64,000 bases of DNA from Spisula solida. Its lineage: Eukaryota; Mollusca; Bivalvia; Venerida; Mactridae. Made by a program: the position numbers and the translations under genes. Each line of letters begins with the position of its first letter. Positions within the stretch are counted from its first letter, which is position 1. Below, piece after piece: positions 1 to 10,424 of this stretch. The DNA lies in contig OX365947.1 in assembly GCA_947247005.1 (NCBI GenBank), positions 35,482,760-35,546,759 of the forward strand, given 5' to 3'. Below the pieces are notes generated by a model. It did not search any database. It worked only from the letters and a program-made list of their open reading frames with translations, and had not been told where the DNA came from.

Positions 1-656
1 ATTCAAAGATACAATATTAAAGTAAAAATAATATGGCTTATTGTTATCTACAATAATGCCCCAGTTATTTTAGCAAAACTTTGGAATGGATTTTGAATTG
101 TAAAAAGGGAGACTACTCTGGCACGCCTATTAAACAAGTTTCAAGAGTTATCTCATGTACATTGTACTTCCTGTTGAGACAGGAAGTTGCATGGAATTGT
201 CTCCCTTCTCCCTGTCTGCTATTTTCATAACAAATCTACTCAAATTTATATCTGCTTTAATCTGCTTACTTTGTAATTTGTTTGATCTAAAATCATTACA
301 AAACGTTTATATAATGCCTGGAAGAGGGAAAGGAGCAAACAAGAAGGCTGGAAAACTTCAGGAGAAGCAGAAAAGAGATGATTTTATGGAGAAGTCAAAT
401 GACCTTCCAAATATTAGGCCCTGAGAGTTGTGGCAATTCACAAGGTAATATTAACCAAATGAGTTGGTACAAGATCAAGTAAAAATACAAGTAAAAATAT
501 TGTGATACAATCATATCTCAATAATTTAATTCATCATTGACAAAGAGGTTCAATGATCTAGTTTTTTGATAGGCCAGTCAGGTAAAGGTGGCAGGGATAC
601 ACAAAAATAAAGTAAAATGATAATTCAAATTTAGCAATTCAAATTTAAGGGCGCTG
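1..656. other. No supported gene; one short ORF
   Basis: No recognisable gene. A small ORF with an ATG at 314 encodes about 36 very basic residues beginning MPGRGKG and stops at 422-424; a GT resembling a splice donor follows near 444. The lysine-rich start superficially recalls histone tails, but nothing beyond the first residues supports that. It could be a chance ORF or the edge of an exon. Confidence 0.3.
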
Positions 657-699
657 TTGAGCTGGACAGAATGCGCCCTGGTTCTTTTCTCGGTCTGGA

Positions 700-1880
700 T
701 TCCAAAATATACTGGACAAGTTCCAACTTGCTTAAATTTCAACAAAGGGTTTTGTAAATTCATAAACTGCAAGTTCCCTCATATTTGCTCAATATGCTAT
801 ACTTCACATCATGGTAAATTGTCGTGTCAGGGGAGACAATCGGACATATTTAATTCATATAGTCAGAACAGCAGTCCTTTTGAGGCTCATAGTCATACAT
901 GGCAAGTAGAGATCCATATTCCAGGCCAGTATTTACCTGGCGAGGTTCCAATCATTTTATGCAACTGGCACAGTCACCTGTTAATGTGTCTAAACACAAA
1001 GGAGGAACTTCTTGATTGTGATGAGGCAGAATCGCGATTTATTTAATGGTTTTTCATTAACATGCCCTACTAGTCAATCAGTAAACAACGACATTTACCC
1101 ATCTTTCTGCACTGTCCATTAAACCAGTTTTGATGATGCTGTTCATATGGTACAAGAACTGTGTCATAAATTTATGTGAAGTATCTCAGATGGATGTTAA
1201 AAGTGAATTTAGGTCTCTAGCCAGTGAATATGAAAGATTTTGACTCATTGGGCTTTACATTAATTTTGACGAATACTACTAGTTCCGTAAGTGTTTACCA
1301 TTTGGATGAGTATTGTTGTAATGTGTTTAACAGGTTTGGTGATACTCAAGTGGTAAAAAAGAAAGAAAGGTAAACCTCAATCAGGTCCGTGTTAGCGTTT
1401 AATGCAAGATTTTAGCAATGCACACAGCAGCTAGGCAATCCCAGAAAACAGAAAGCCCAGTCCACGCAATAGTCATTATAACTAAAAATTTTGGTTTAGA
1501 ATTAGATTCTGATGAAATTTAATGGTGATTGCCGCAGCAAAGCTTAATGAACTATTGGTTCAATGAAACATTGTAAAAAATAAAGAAATGCAGAGTTTGA
1601 TTGGTGTTCTGAATTTCGCATGATGGGCAATTATCCCAGGCCGACTCGTCCTTTCTTAGACTACTTATAAATTCTATTTGTGGTCATACTAAACCACACC
1701 ATCATTAAGAGTTAAGCTGGTATTAAGCTTGGCCTTATTATGTGGAAATAATTATTCTCCCAGTTCAATTGTATTATTAAGTCTTTCATGACCGCTTTTG
1801 GTCATATAAAGATGGCGACAGTGGCGAAGGTTTCGGGCTTCGGAATAGTCTTTGCAAATACATGGTTTTCTGAAAAGTGA
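700..1880 (+). pseudogene. Decayed DIRS/Ngaro-like retroelement (zinc finger, RT, RNase H remnants)
   Basis: Conceptual translation in shifting frames shows, in order: a cysteine/histidine cluster (about 722-835, spacing C-x7-C-x4-C-x3-H-x-C-x2-C-x4-H-x4-C) of the kind found in gag-like proteins of tyrosine-recombinase retroelements; a reverse transcriptase stretch near 1180-1310 resembling the family pattern 'KxDVKSAFR...LPFG' (here QMDVKSEFR and CLPFG); and a stretch near 1590-1640 resembling the conserved 'LQSLIGxLNFA...VPGR' motif of DIRS-type RT/RNase H (here MQSLIGVLNFA and IIPGRLV). Weak RNase-H-like sequence continues to about 1880. There are several in-frame stops and at least two frameshifts, so it is dead. 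No tyrosine recombinase or terminal repeats were recognised. The family call is from motif memory, not alignment. Confidence 0.6.
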
Positions 1881-3580
1881 TATAATCATAAATGTTATTG
1901 TCAGTAATGAGTGACATAAAATCAGCTATTCTGAGAATATTACAGTGCTTGAACTATTTCCAATTACCATATAAATATTGACACGGGGTGAACAATTCAG
2001 AATTATGAAGATATGCTTTAGATCAGATACCTTGTGTGCCATGTCGGACATGTCATAAAAATGACCTCAAAGCCTCCTTTTATCTGGAATTGTCATGGAA
2101 CTTTACATTAAAATGTTTGGACTTCAATATAGTAGTTAGAGCTGAGCATGTACTTTGAGCAAAGAGGGGGAAAAACGAATGCTTTGTCTTGCATTCTGGA
2201 CAGATTCTGATTACTTGGTCCAAAAGCAAGTCCAGACCCATGCATAATAGAGTCCCAACTTTGGCAAATATTCAATGACAAGCTGCTTAAGACTGATTAA
2301 GTCAGCTGTTTCAGATTATAATGGAATATAAAATTGCCATTAACCATTTTAATAATTTCAGAGCAATTATATAAAAACAATTTTTTATAGTTTATTCTAA
2401 GAATGACCAATTCACATTGGATACATTATATTGGAGCTATAACTTACTAGGAATTTGGATAATATGGGATACAGTGTATTGGAGCTATAATGTACTTACT
2501 GGGAATTTGAATAATATGGGATAGAATATAATGGAGATATTGTTTTTGTATAGAGCATTCTGTTATGTGAAGAATTACGCTCTATCGACTATCAGGCTGC
2601 ATATGGGGGTATTTGTTTTGTCCCAAGCTTCGTATTAATAACTCATCAATAAAAAAAAAAAAAAAAAAAAAAAAAAATAATAATAATAAATAAACGAAAA
2701 ATTATTGATGCATATTCTGGTACATAAGAATGTAATTATTACCAAAAGATTCATGCAAGGATACCCCTATAATTTTGGGGGACAAAGTGTAACATTTAAG
2801 TGTGCTACACTTTGTTGTGGCGGAAAATCATAGGCGGCTGTGGTGGGATGGTGCCACTCTCAATTTTATACATTTATTTCGTAAATTATACAATATTTAG
2901 CATAGGTATGGATGCTTTTATCCTCTCCATAATATGGCTCAAGGAATAGCGAATTTCCTTGTGATTACCAATTTGGAAGGATATCATCTATGCTTTGCAC
3001 ATTTCTTAAATTTGCATTAGTATACTTTGGGTCTGCTCGGAACAGGTGGGCCTAAAGTGGAGACAATTTTATGGAGATATTTTAACTTATTTACGGAGAT
3101 AGGATATTGACTGGAATCCGAGATTGGATGGAATACGTTATAGATATTTAACAGAAAGAACATTTACTGGGGAATTGGGATACAGTATATTGGAGCTATA
3201 ATATACTTGGAGATATTGTAATACGGAGACTGGAATATGCAGATAGGCTGGAAGGCTTGTCAGTTAAGGGATACCTAATATAACATGAAAATCTAAGTAG
3301 GCGGCACCATCCTATCCTCAGCATGTGCCTTTATTCCATTAAAATTACATGAATTCCATATGGCAATTACAAACACTTAAACACTTTGTAGTTGATTACC
3401 AATGGAATTAAGCTAAGGACTTCTTCAGTGCGGTCAAACTATGCCACTTACTTATAATTTATTGATTACTGAAACATGGAAAATGATGATTGGATTAAAT
3501 GCAGAAATTTGGAAATCATAACTTGTGTTGTTAAATATATAAGTTTAGTCTTAAAATAATAATGTCAAAAGGTCACAGTT
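1881..3580. other. Non-coding stretch with degenerate tandem motif and poly(A)
   Basis: No gene seen. 2418-2545 holds about 2.5 imperfect copies of a ~57 bp unit containing 'attggagctataa'; related copies lie near 3168-3215. A run of A residues interrupted once is at 2649-2677, followed by a short (taa)n tract, which may mark a retroposon tail. Confidence 0.5.
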
Positions 3581-3581
3581 A

Positions 3582-3648
3582 GTTTTGAACCTGCGACCAC
3601 TGGCGTTAAAGGCGCAAACGTTTCCACTGCACTGCTATTCCTGCTTGA
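3582..3648 (-). repeat. tRNA-like fragment (SINE head or tRNA pseudogene)
   Basis: On the minus strand an A-box-like 'AGCAGTGCAGTGG' is followed about 40 bases later by a B-box-like 'GCAGGTTCAAAAC'. The acceptor stem does not close, so this is a tRNA-derived repeat rather than a working tRNA gene. Confidence 0.4.
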
Positions 3649-4566
3649 TTTTTCTTTTGAATTTTGTTACAAATGCAGAGATTACTGTACATGTAGTAAA
3701 TAAATATACGAATCGAAAACAGCCGAGTACAGCCGGGCGTATACGGATTTTGATCAGAGTCTCAGTTTAATCTGGTCAGACAATAGAATAAAACGTTCTG
3801 CATGCGCGTCAAAACAAAGTATGTATATATATATATCGCAACGTCACAATTATGCAATAATACCATTTGTATTGTAGGCTTACAATTATGGGGCCATATG
3901 TATTGTCGATTTCAATTAATTAGTAGAAACGGATTCGATTTACTGGTAATGTGTTTATCCACAAAATGTCGTCAAAACGATTAAACATGGTGTTACTGTA
4001 CTATATCATAGTTAGATGTTGTTTATAAATATAGATGCGTACATAAATAAAGCGCATTCCTTAAACATTAAATTCGTATTACATTTATATACAGTAGGTA
4101 GTCTACTAGTATAATTATTTTATTCACATTGAAAAGGGTATGTAGCAAAAATTTAGTTTTGCAAAATACGTCGACATATAGATTCATTTAGGTCAGCCGT
4201 CAATCACAAACTAAGACACGCACACTTGTAGAATATTGTCTGCATTTATTTTTATGCATATTTCTATCCAACTTGAATATCAGTATATTACAGTGTAATA
4301 ACTTTAGGCTAATGCATCCTAACGGTATAATCACATAACACCTTTCACATATTTCACTATATTTTGTAATATGTATTTGGCGAACCAATGCAGAATGAAA
4401 CAATGTAAGTATATCGAGGGCTCAGTGCCAAACTATTGTACATGATGTATAGATAAACCACAATCGTTCGGGCGTAACTGTACTTTTAATAATGAAATAA
4501 TCCAGGTAAAAGGGGCGTATTCGGAAAAGAAATCTATTATTTGAAAGTGTAGCTTACATCATCCTT

Positions 4567-4640
4567 CATGGCGCAGTAGGCTAAGCTACTGCTTATGAAA
4601 CTAAATAGATTTTTTGCTTGGGTTCGAATCCCCCAGTTTG
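4567..4640 (+). repeat. tRNA-like module, left side of the 956 bp element
   Basis: 'TGGCGCAGTAGGCTAAGC' resembles a D arm/A box, and 'GGGTTCGAATCCC' (4620-4632) is a near-consensus Pol III B box closing a 4-5 bp T stem. The anticodon region is A/T-rich and does not form a normal stem, so a functional tRNA is unlikely. Confidence 0.5.
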
Positions 4641-5104
4641 AATATTTTTTTTAATTTTGCTAAATAAAACATTCGCATGCATGTCTATTTTATATATATT
4701 TCTAAAATATATCTATTTCCTGTGTACATTTTTCTGTATTTTAATCCTTGAAAACACTCCCACGTCAAGACTGTTGAACAGAGATGTCGGTCAACGGTCA
4801 CACAAACTGTGCTCCCTGTATTACCAGAGTAAACGCTTATTAATGTTGAAGTTTCTACAGAATATTCTTAGAGTGGTGATTCCAATTCTAATTCCAGCGA
4901 AACCAATGATGAAAATAGTTTGTAATTCAACCCGATTGTCATCTGAGCAATAAATACAATATCCAGGACAGGCTAAAATCGTAAAATAAACGAAACAAAG
5001 CAACTTTGTATTTTACCTTAAACATAATTTTATTATTCATTAAGTAATAAAATATATGAAAAAACACTCATGTATTATGATAATAAAATTATTGAAAAAC
5101 AGTT

Positions 5105-5208
5105 TAGCAGCGGACTCGAACCCACAGCCCATATAAAAAGAATGTTCTGAGTACAGATTAGTTCAGAGTATAGACCATCTTAACCACTAGGCCATGCTGT
5201 CAACTTGG
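5105..5208 (-). repeat. tRNA-like module, right side of the 956 bp element
   Basis: Read on the minus strand: 'GCATGGCCTAGTGGTTAAG' (A box/D arm), then about 55 bases, then 'GTGGGTTCGAGTCC' (B box). The ~35 extra bases between the boxes could be a long variable region or an insertion. Looks like a SINE head. Confidence 0.5.
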
Positions 5209-5584
5209 AAGATAACGTGAATTTATAAGATATATTCATAATATATTAGAAAAATAACGGTAAATATCGTTTCAACCTTAGCAAATGAACTCGCCCAAAG
5301 GTCATATTTCGAAGGTCGTTGTACATCTATAGTTACCATAGTTTTGCACCAGCCCTCGATATACATAATTCGACTAGGACACATTCACGAAAATTGCACT
5401 ATCTGAGTAACCGAGTGAGTATTAGCGAAATTCAATGCTCCGGTGACATTGGCTAGGGTCATAGACTTGCCATGCAGAATAGGACTCCCTTCGAACACAG
5501 TTCATCGGTAGTATCCGAACGGTTAGCAAACCATTCAAAGCATGTTATATGTGCTTCTTAAATTAAGAATTATTTTATATGTAC

Positions 5585-5693
5585 CTGTTTTTTATCGTAG
5601 AATAAAGCACAGTCACGAGTTCGGATGTGTAGTAATTAAATTTATGTACGCACCCAAACAATTGACTGTGCTTTATTGTACGATAAAACACAG
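5585..5693. mobile_element. Short foldback MITE, family a
   Basis: Arms of about 31 bp: 5585-5615 and 5663-5693, carrying 'gaataaagcacagtca' and its inverse. The sequence to the right, 'tatttcgattcta', recurs beside the copy at 8317-8410, so the two are members of one family. Confidence 0.55.
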
Positions 5694-5844
5694 ATACATA
5701 TGCATTATTTCGATTCTAACATAACCAATATTCCGCATTAGACAATACATCAAGGCATAGTAAGCGCAGCACTATTTTCTTCCTCGCAAGGCTATTCAAG
5801 TGAATTGCCGTATCTGAAATTATATGTTATTATGTAATAGATAC

Positions 5845-6012
5845 AGTACTAGTTATTCGTCAAAAGTGTCTTCTTACAAGGGTTGTTGTACAGTTTTGTG
5901 AGGACAAAGAACATAATTGTCCGAGGCGAAGCCGAGGATAATTTGTTGTTTGTCCTCACAAAACTGTACAATAACCCTTGTAAGAAGACACTTTTGACGA
6001 ATAACTAGTACT
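5845..6012. mobile_element. 168 bp foldback MITE with ~63 bp arms
   Basis: A nearly perfect palindrome: 5845-5908 pairs with 5949-6012, beginning 'agtactagttattcg'. The centre contains 'ccgaggcgaagccgagg'. There are only one or two mismatches across the arms, so insertion is recent or the hairpin is maintained. Confidence 0.8.
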
Positions 6013-7224
6013 ATATCTGACTTATACTCCGACAAAAACAAAACGATCACCAGAGTGACAATGATTATCAAAATATATTCTGGCACAATTCAAGAACAGA
6101 AGATGTTTTGCATTTTAGAAAATATAATTCCAATGTTTAAAATAAGCTTGGCCTAGTGATCCTTAGGGATTATCTAACTGTCCATTCATACAGTGCTGAG
6201 CATTTTTTAGCATGTTAACATTTATTGAGTAAATATCAAGTGTGCCCATATGTTATTACACCAACCACAAAAAATAATACACATCTATAGGTTTCCACAT
6301 TGGTGACTGATGATACAGGCTTGATTCACAAAGGTACATATCTGTGCATATTATTTGTCTTTTATTTTGTATTTAAAAATAGACAAACCATGAAAATATT
6401 TTCAAACAGGTTCATATAAAAAGCTTCTAATAGATTGTAAACTGTTTTGTGAATGTTAAGACAATGTAATTGATTTATACCTGAAAAAAACGATTGTATT
6501 ATGATATGATCCTAAACATAATGACATATTTTCTAGTTTAAACATACATTTTTCGCATGGACTTATTTATTGATATAATGTTGTATTGAAGTGATACTTA
6601 ATGGCATCACCAATTCTCATGAAAAAATGGGAGAAAAGTTGTAGCCACTAATCGGTCAATGTACTACATGTATAATATATAATTCCGGTTTCGTGCAATT
6701 GATTGTCAATTTGCACAATATATGTTTCAATCTTACAAATAGTTTGTATTTCTGTTTCAATTGCTACCGATAATAATACTGTAAAATCATTCAATTTAGA
6801 GGAGTTTTACTCTGGGGATTATAAAAAATAAGCCATTGTTGTATAGTTGTTTGGGTGTAGATAAATTGTGAGGATTGAATTTTATGATATAGATCAACCA
6901 AGACATTGAATAAAATTTAACACCACAAACTTGATGTTTTTTACAGTAATGCAGCATATTAATACATGATGTGTGTTTATACAATTTCCTAGCTCCATGT
7001 TTTATGCTTTAGGCAATCAGTTACTATGTCCTTTATTTAACTGTTACACAGGTTGGTCAGTTTTCGTCTAATTGACCATTTATGGCAATTATTTTATGAG
7101 TGAAACAGTTTTCTTATAGCTCACAAAAGTGTCCGCTTACGAAAATAATGTACACTTTTTGAATGGAATCAGTGGGCGTGTTGGAGTATAAGTACATCTA
7201 TTACATGTATAAAAAATAATTGAA
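6013..7224. other. Intergenic, nothing recognised
   Basis: AT-rich DNA with no supported gene or repeat. Short ORFs here have no recognisable features. Confidence 0.5.
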
Positions 7225-7900
7225 AACAAATATAACAAGACCTGTCACTGTAAGGGACATAATTTATGCTCCCGAAGTGCGATACTGATAGTATACACAA
7301 GTATTTTAAGTTACCAAAATGTATAAGTTCAACACAATCTAGTTATATGACTTGTCTAGTAAAGTCGACTTATGATGTTAATAATGACTACCAAGTTACA
7401 TTACGATAGCATTGAGAGTAAACACAATATTGAACTTTATTAAAAACTTAAACCAAAATGTCTAAATTAAAAAGGGACATAACTTTTAACAAAAGCATCA
7501 TAGAGTTGTCCAGTGGAGTTGACTTATGACAATAAATATTAAATTATTTTGTGTCAAGTTTCAATGCATTGTATTGATATAAAACAAATAATTGAATTTT
7601 TTTTAAAACTTTAACCAAAATGACTAAGTTAAAAAAGGTCATAACTCCTTACAAACTAGAGTTATGCCCCTTGTCTAGTATGATTGGCTCATGATGATAA
7701 ATAAGTGTACCAAGTTTCAAAGCAATACCATTGATAGTAAACAAACTATAGAACTTTATTAAAAACTTTAACCTGAAGCATGCGCAAACGGACGGACGGA
7801 TGGAATGACGGACTGACATACTGACAGACAGGCGGACGGACGGATAGACGGACGGACGGTTCAATTTGCCACCCTTCAGGGGGGGGGGGCGGCATACAAG
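7225..7900 (+). mobile_element. Pearl/HINE-like element, copy 1
   Basis: About three degenerate internal repeats of ~165 bp (each with 'acttatgatg', 'caagttt' and a poly-T/'accaaaatg' junction) run from about 7300 to 7770, followed by an imperfect ACGG/GGAC run at 7788-7860 and a G10 run at 7879-7888. This layout is that of bivalve pearl elements, regarded as non-autonomous Helentrons; that assignment is from memory. ORFs crossing the ACGG run are artefacts of the repeat. Confidence 0.65.
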
Positions 7901-8316
7901 TGTTTATCTAAAATTATAATTTTAACCATACCATTTCATTATTGAAAAGGAGCTCTGTCTAAGCGAGCCCTAATCTGTGTGACGTAGCATATATACGCAT
8001 GTACAGAAAGTGTCATTTGATTGTTAGAGTATGTTAGTACATGTTAGTACGTGTTGCTAAGTCCAGGAAAAAGCTTTTAGCTAACCGAAGAGTTATAGAA
8101 TAATAGAATATGATTAAATATATATGTTTTCCATAAATCACAAGAGTATTCTTTGATTCGATATAAATCACATTGTTGTGTTCTCCAATATATTATCTAG
8201 GTGATAGAGTATTTCCCTAATCAATTATATTAATGACATGCACACATTGTATCAAAACTATTGATAACTTTATTACTAAAATTGACGCATTTGTTTAAGA
8301 AATAAAACCTGTTAGC

Positions 8317-8410
8317 GTATTTTTTCGGTGAATAAAACACGGGCAGGAGTTCGGATGCGGAAAAGTTAAATCACGAGTGCGTAACCGTGTTTTATTCACC
8401 GACAAAATAC
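8317..8410. mobile_element. Short foldback MITE, family a, second copy
   Basis: Inverted arms 'gtattttttcggtgaataaaa' (8317 on) and 'ttttattcaccgacaaaatac' (to 8410) with a ~45 bp centre containing 'gagttcggatg', also present in the copy at 5585-5693. Confidence 0.55.
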
Positions 8411-8584
8411 AAGAACATAGTTTTTATTTCGATTCTAAATACGACAATATCCCGTACTATGGAACTGTGCGCTTCGATTTTCACCCATTTGACATTGAAC
8501 ATAATTCCACACTGAAATTGAGTGACTTATTAGCTGGTGCATTTACCTCCCTCGTTAATGAAACGACCTTCGTGATTTTCTGAA

Positions 8585-9774
8585 GGACATAACACTTTCT
8601 TAACATTGAAACACTTTTAACAACTCGAGTATAAGGTATCTATTTCATGAAATGAAAAATATAAATGAATTGATTATCAGAAGTGTATATGAAACTTAAT
8701 TTCGAGAGTATATTGTAGTTTCTTAAAATAGATGCGTCATAGCTGTAACACTGGATACTCGTGCAACTTGCCTTGTTAGCGACTCGTTGATGATTTTACT
8801 ATAAAAATTACGTTCATTAATTCATAAATATGTCACGTAATACGGGGCGTAAATAGTAACAGCCAATTTGACAAGTATGTTTTATTGCGGTTATACATGT
8901 CCTGGTTTGCTCTATGCGTATATGGATTAATCCGCAGATCGTGTTAGAATTTACACACTGCTGATAATGTATATGCATATGTTGATTTAGCTAAGAATGG
9001 GCACAAAAGGATGACCGTCGAAAACCCGAGTTTGACAATGCCTTGTTTTGATTGCAACTAATCCGATGTATAGAAAGTTCTACACAAATGCCACCTTCAA
9101 ATGTTATATACGAAACAAGATTTTAAGATTTACACGGTAGAATATTCAGTGATATATGAAAAAAAAAATTCATATACTATTATTCTATAGTATATCACAT
9201 GTATAATAGATTGGAGAACGTAGCAATGTGATTTATACTGAAATTGCAGGATTTTGACACAACCATTGGCAATGTTCAATGTGTGATAAAACACTTTTTT
9301 ACAAATTGCATTTCCGTTTTTTACACAAATATTCTTTATATATGTATATATTTCAATGGATTATAATAATTAAAGCAAAACATTATCAAATTGTTGTCTG
9401 ACACTGTTACATTCTGATGAGTTTTATTTCAGCACAGCAAGTTGTCTAAATCACGATCAGGATAACGTCTGATTATAAGAACATTTTATTTCCATCGATC
9501 CAATCAACATCGTGTTGGTTTGTTTAAAGTAATGATGTGTAATAATTTCGTACAAACCTTTAACAAGTAATAATTAAATATCCGTATGTAAAACGAATTC
9601 GTTAATCTTCGTTCCTGTCGCTCTGTCCGTTGCTTTTAAATTTTACCAACTATGACAGTACAACCAGGTACTAGTATCCGCAAGAGTGATTTTCAATAGA
9701 AATTTAATCACTATGTTTTCTATGCTGTAGTAGTATTGCAATTACATACATTAAAATATAGCTTAAATTTGGAC
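8585..9774. other. Intergenic, nothing recognised
   Basis: AT-rich, no supported gene. Only a short A9 run with an adjacent imperfect inverted repeat near 9160-9200 stands out. Confidence 0.5.
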
Positions 9775-9920
9775 ATTATAGGAGAGATCACCGGATTCAT
9801 ATGCAAAATGACCACCGGCAATCTATTGGATAAATGAACAATGAAAACCTGTCATTCACCAATAGCAAGCTGGCGGAATAAATGCCTTCGTATACAAACA
9901 CTATCTCTCTGTCTATAGAT
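9775..9920. mobile_element. MITE, family b, copy with flipped core
   Basis: Begins 'attataggagagatca' and ends with an imperfect inverse around 9890-9920. The core matches the reverse complement of the core of the element at 52110-52265, while the outer 'ttcatatgcaaa' is in the same orientation. Confidence 0.5.
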
Positions 9921-10424
9921 TTAGCTAAACACCCGCGATGTTTTAACTGAAAATAGAAGTACAACGAATGTCAGTATTTTAACTAAATCCGTACTACATG
10001 TATTTAACAAGTTAAACAAGTCTTACGTAGCTCGTACAATAACGATTTCACAAAAATTATAATGAGTTCCAGTTCACTAGTATGAATAAGCAAACCACTT
10101 AAGCTTTTGAATGTATCCAATTAGTGTCCAGTGAATGAATATCAGATACACGGCGAAACCAGTTCATTATCACAAGTATTGGACAATCTGAGACGAATCC
10201 ACACCCAATCATTTCTATATGTTCATAACTGTTTGGGTAGTAGTAAATTATTCTGGTGAATACTAACGCAGTTATAATACAAAACCGTTGTCTCTGAACG
10301 TATCTGTTATCTCAAATAGCATCTTAGAACGTTCTAAGCGAGTTACTTAGCTGAACACACCATGGAAATCTAAACCACGTCAACCTGTTGACCATGGTAT
10401 ATTTGCATATAACTTTGACAAAAG

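Larger units (their letters stand above)
4409..5364. mobile_element. 956 bp terminal-inverted-repeat element with two tRNA-like modules
   Basis: The ends are inverted repeats of about 28 bp: the left starts 'gtatatcgagggct' at 4409 and the right ends 'agccctcgatatac' at 5364. Just inside each end lies a tRNA-like module, on the + strand near the left end and on the - strand near the right, so they point toward each other. There is no coding capacity; the small ORFs inside look like chance. Probably a non-autonomous DNA element that captured or was built from SINEs. Confidence 0.6.

Noticed and set aside
314..424. Histone-like start MPGRGKG
   Set aside because: Similarity stops after about seven residues, and the ORF ends after 36 codons.
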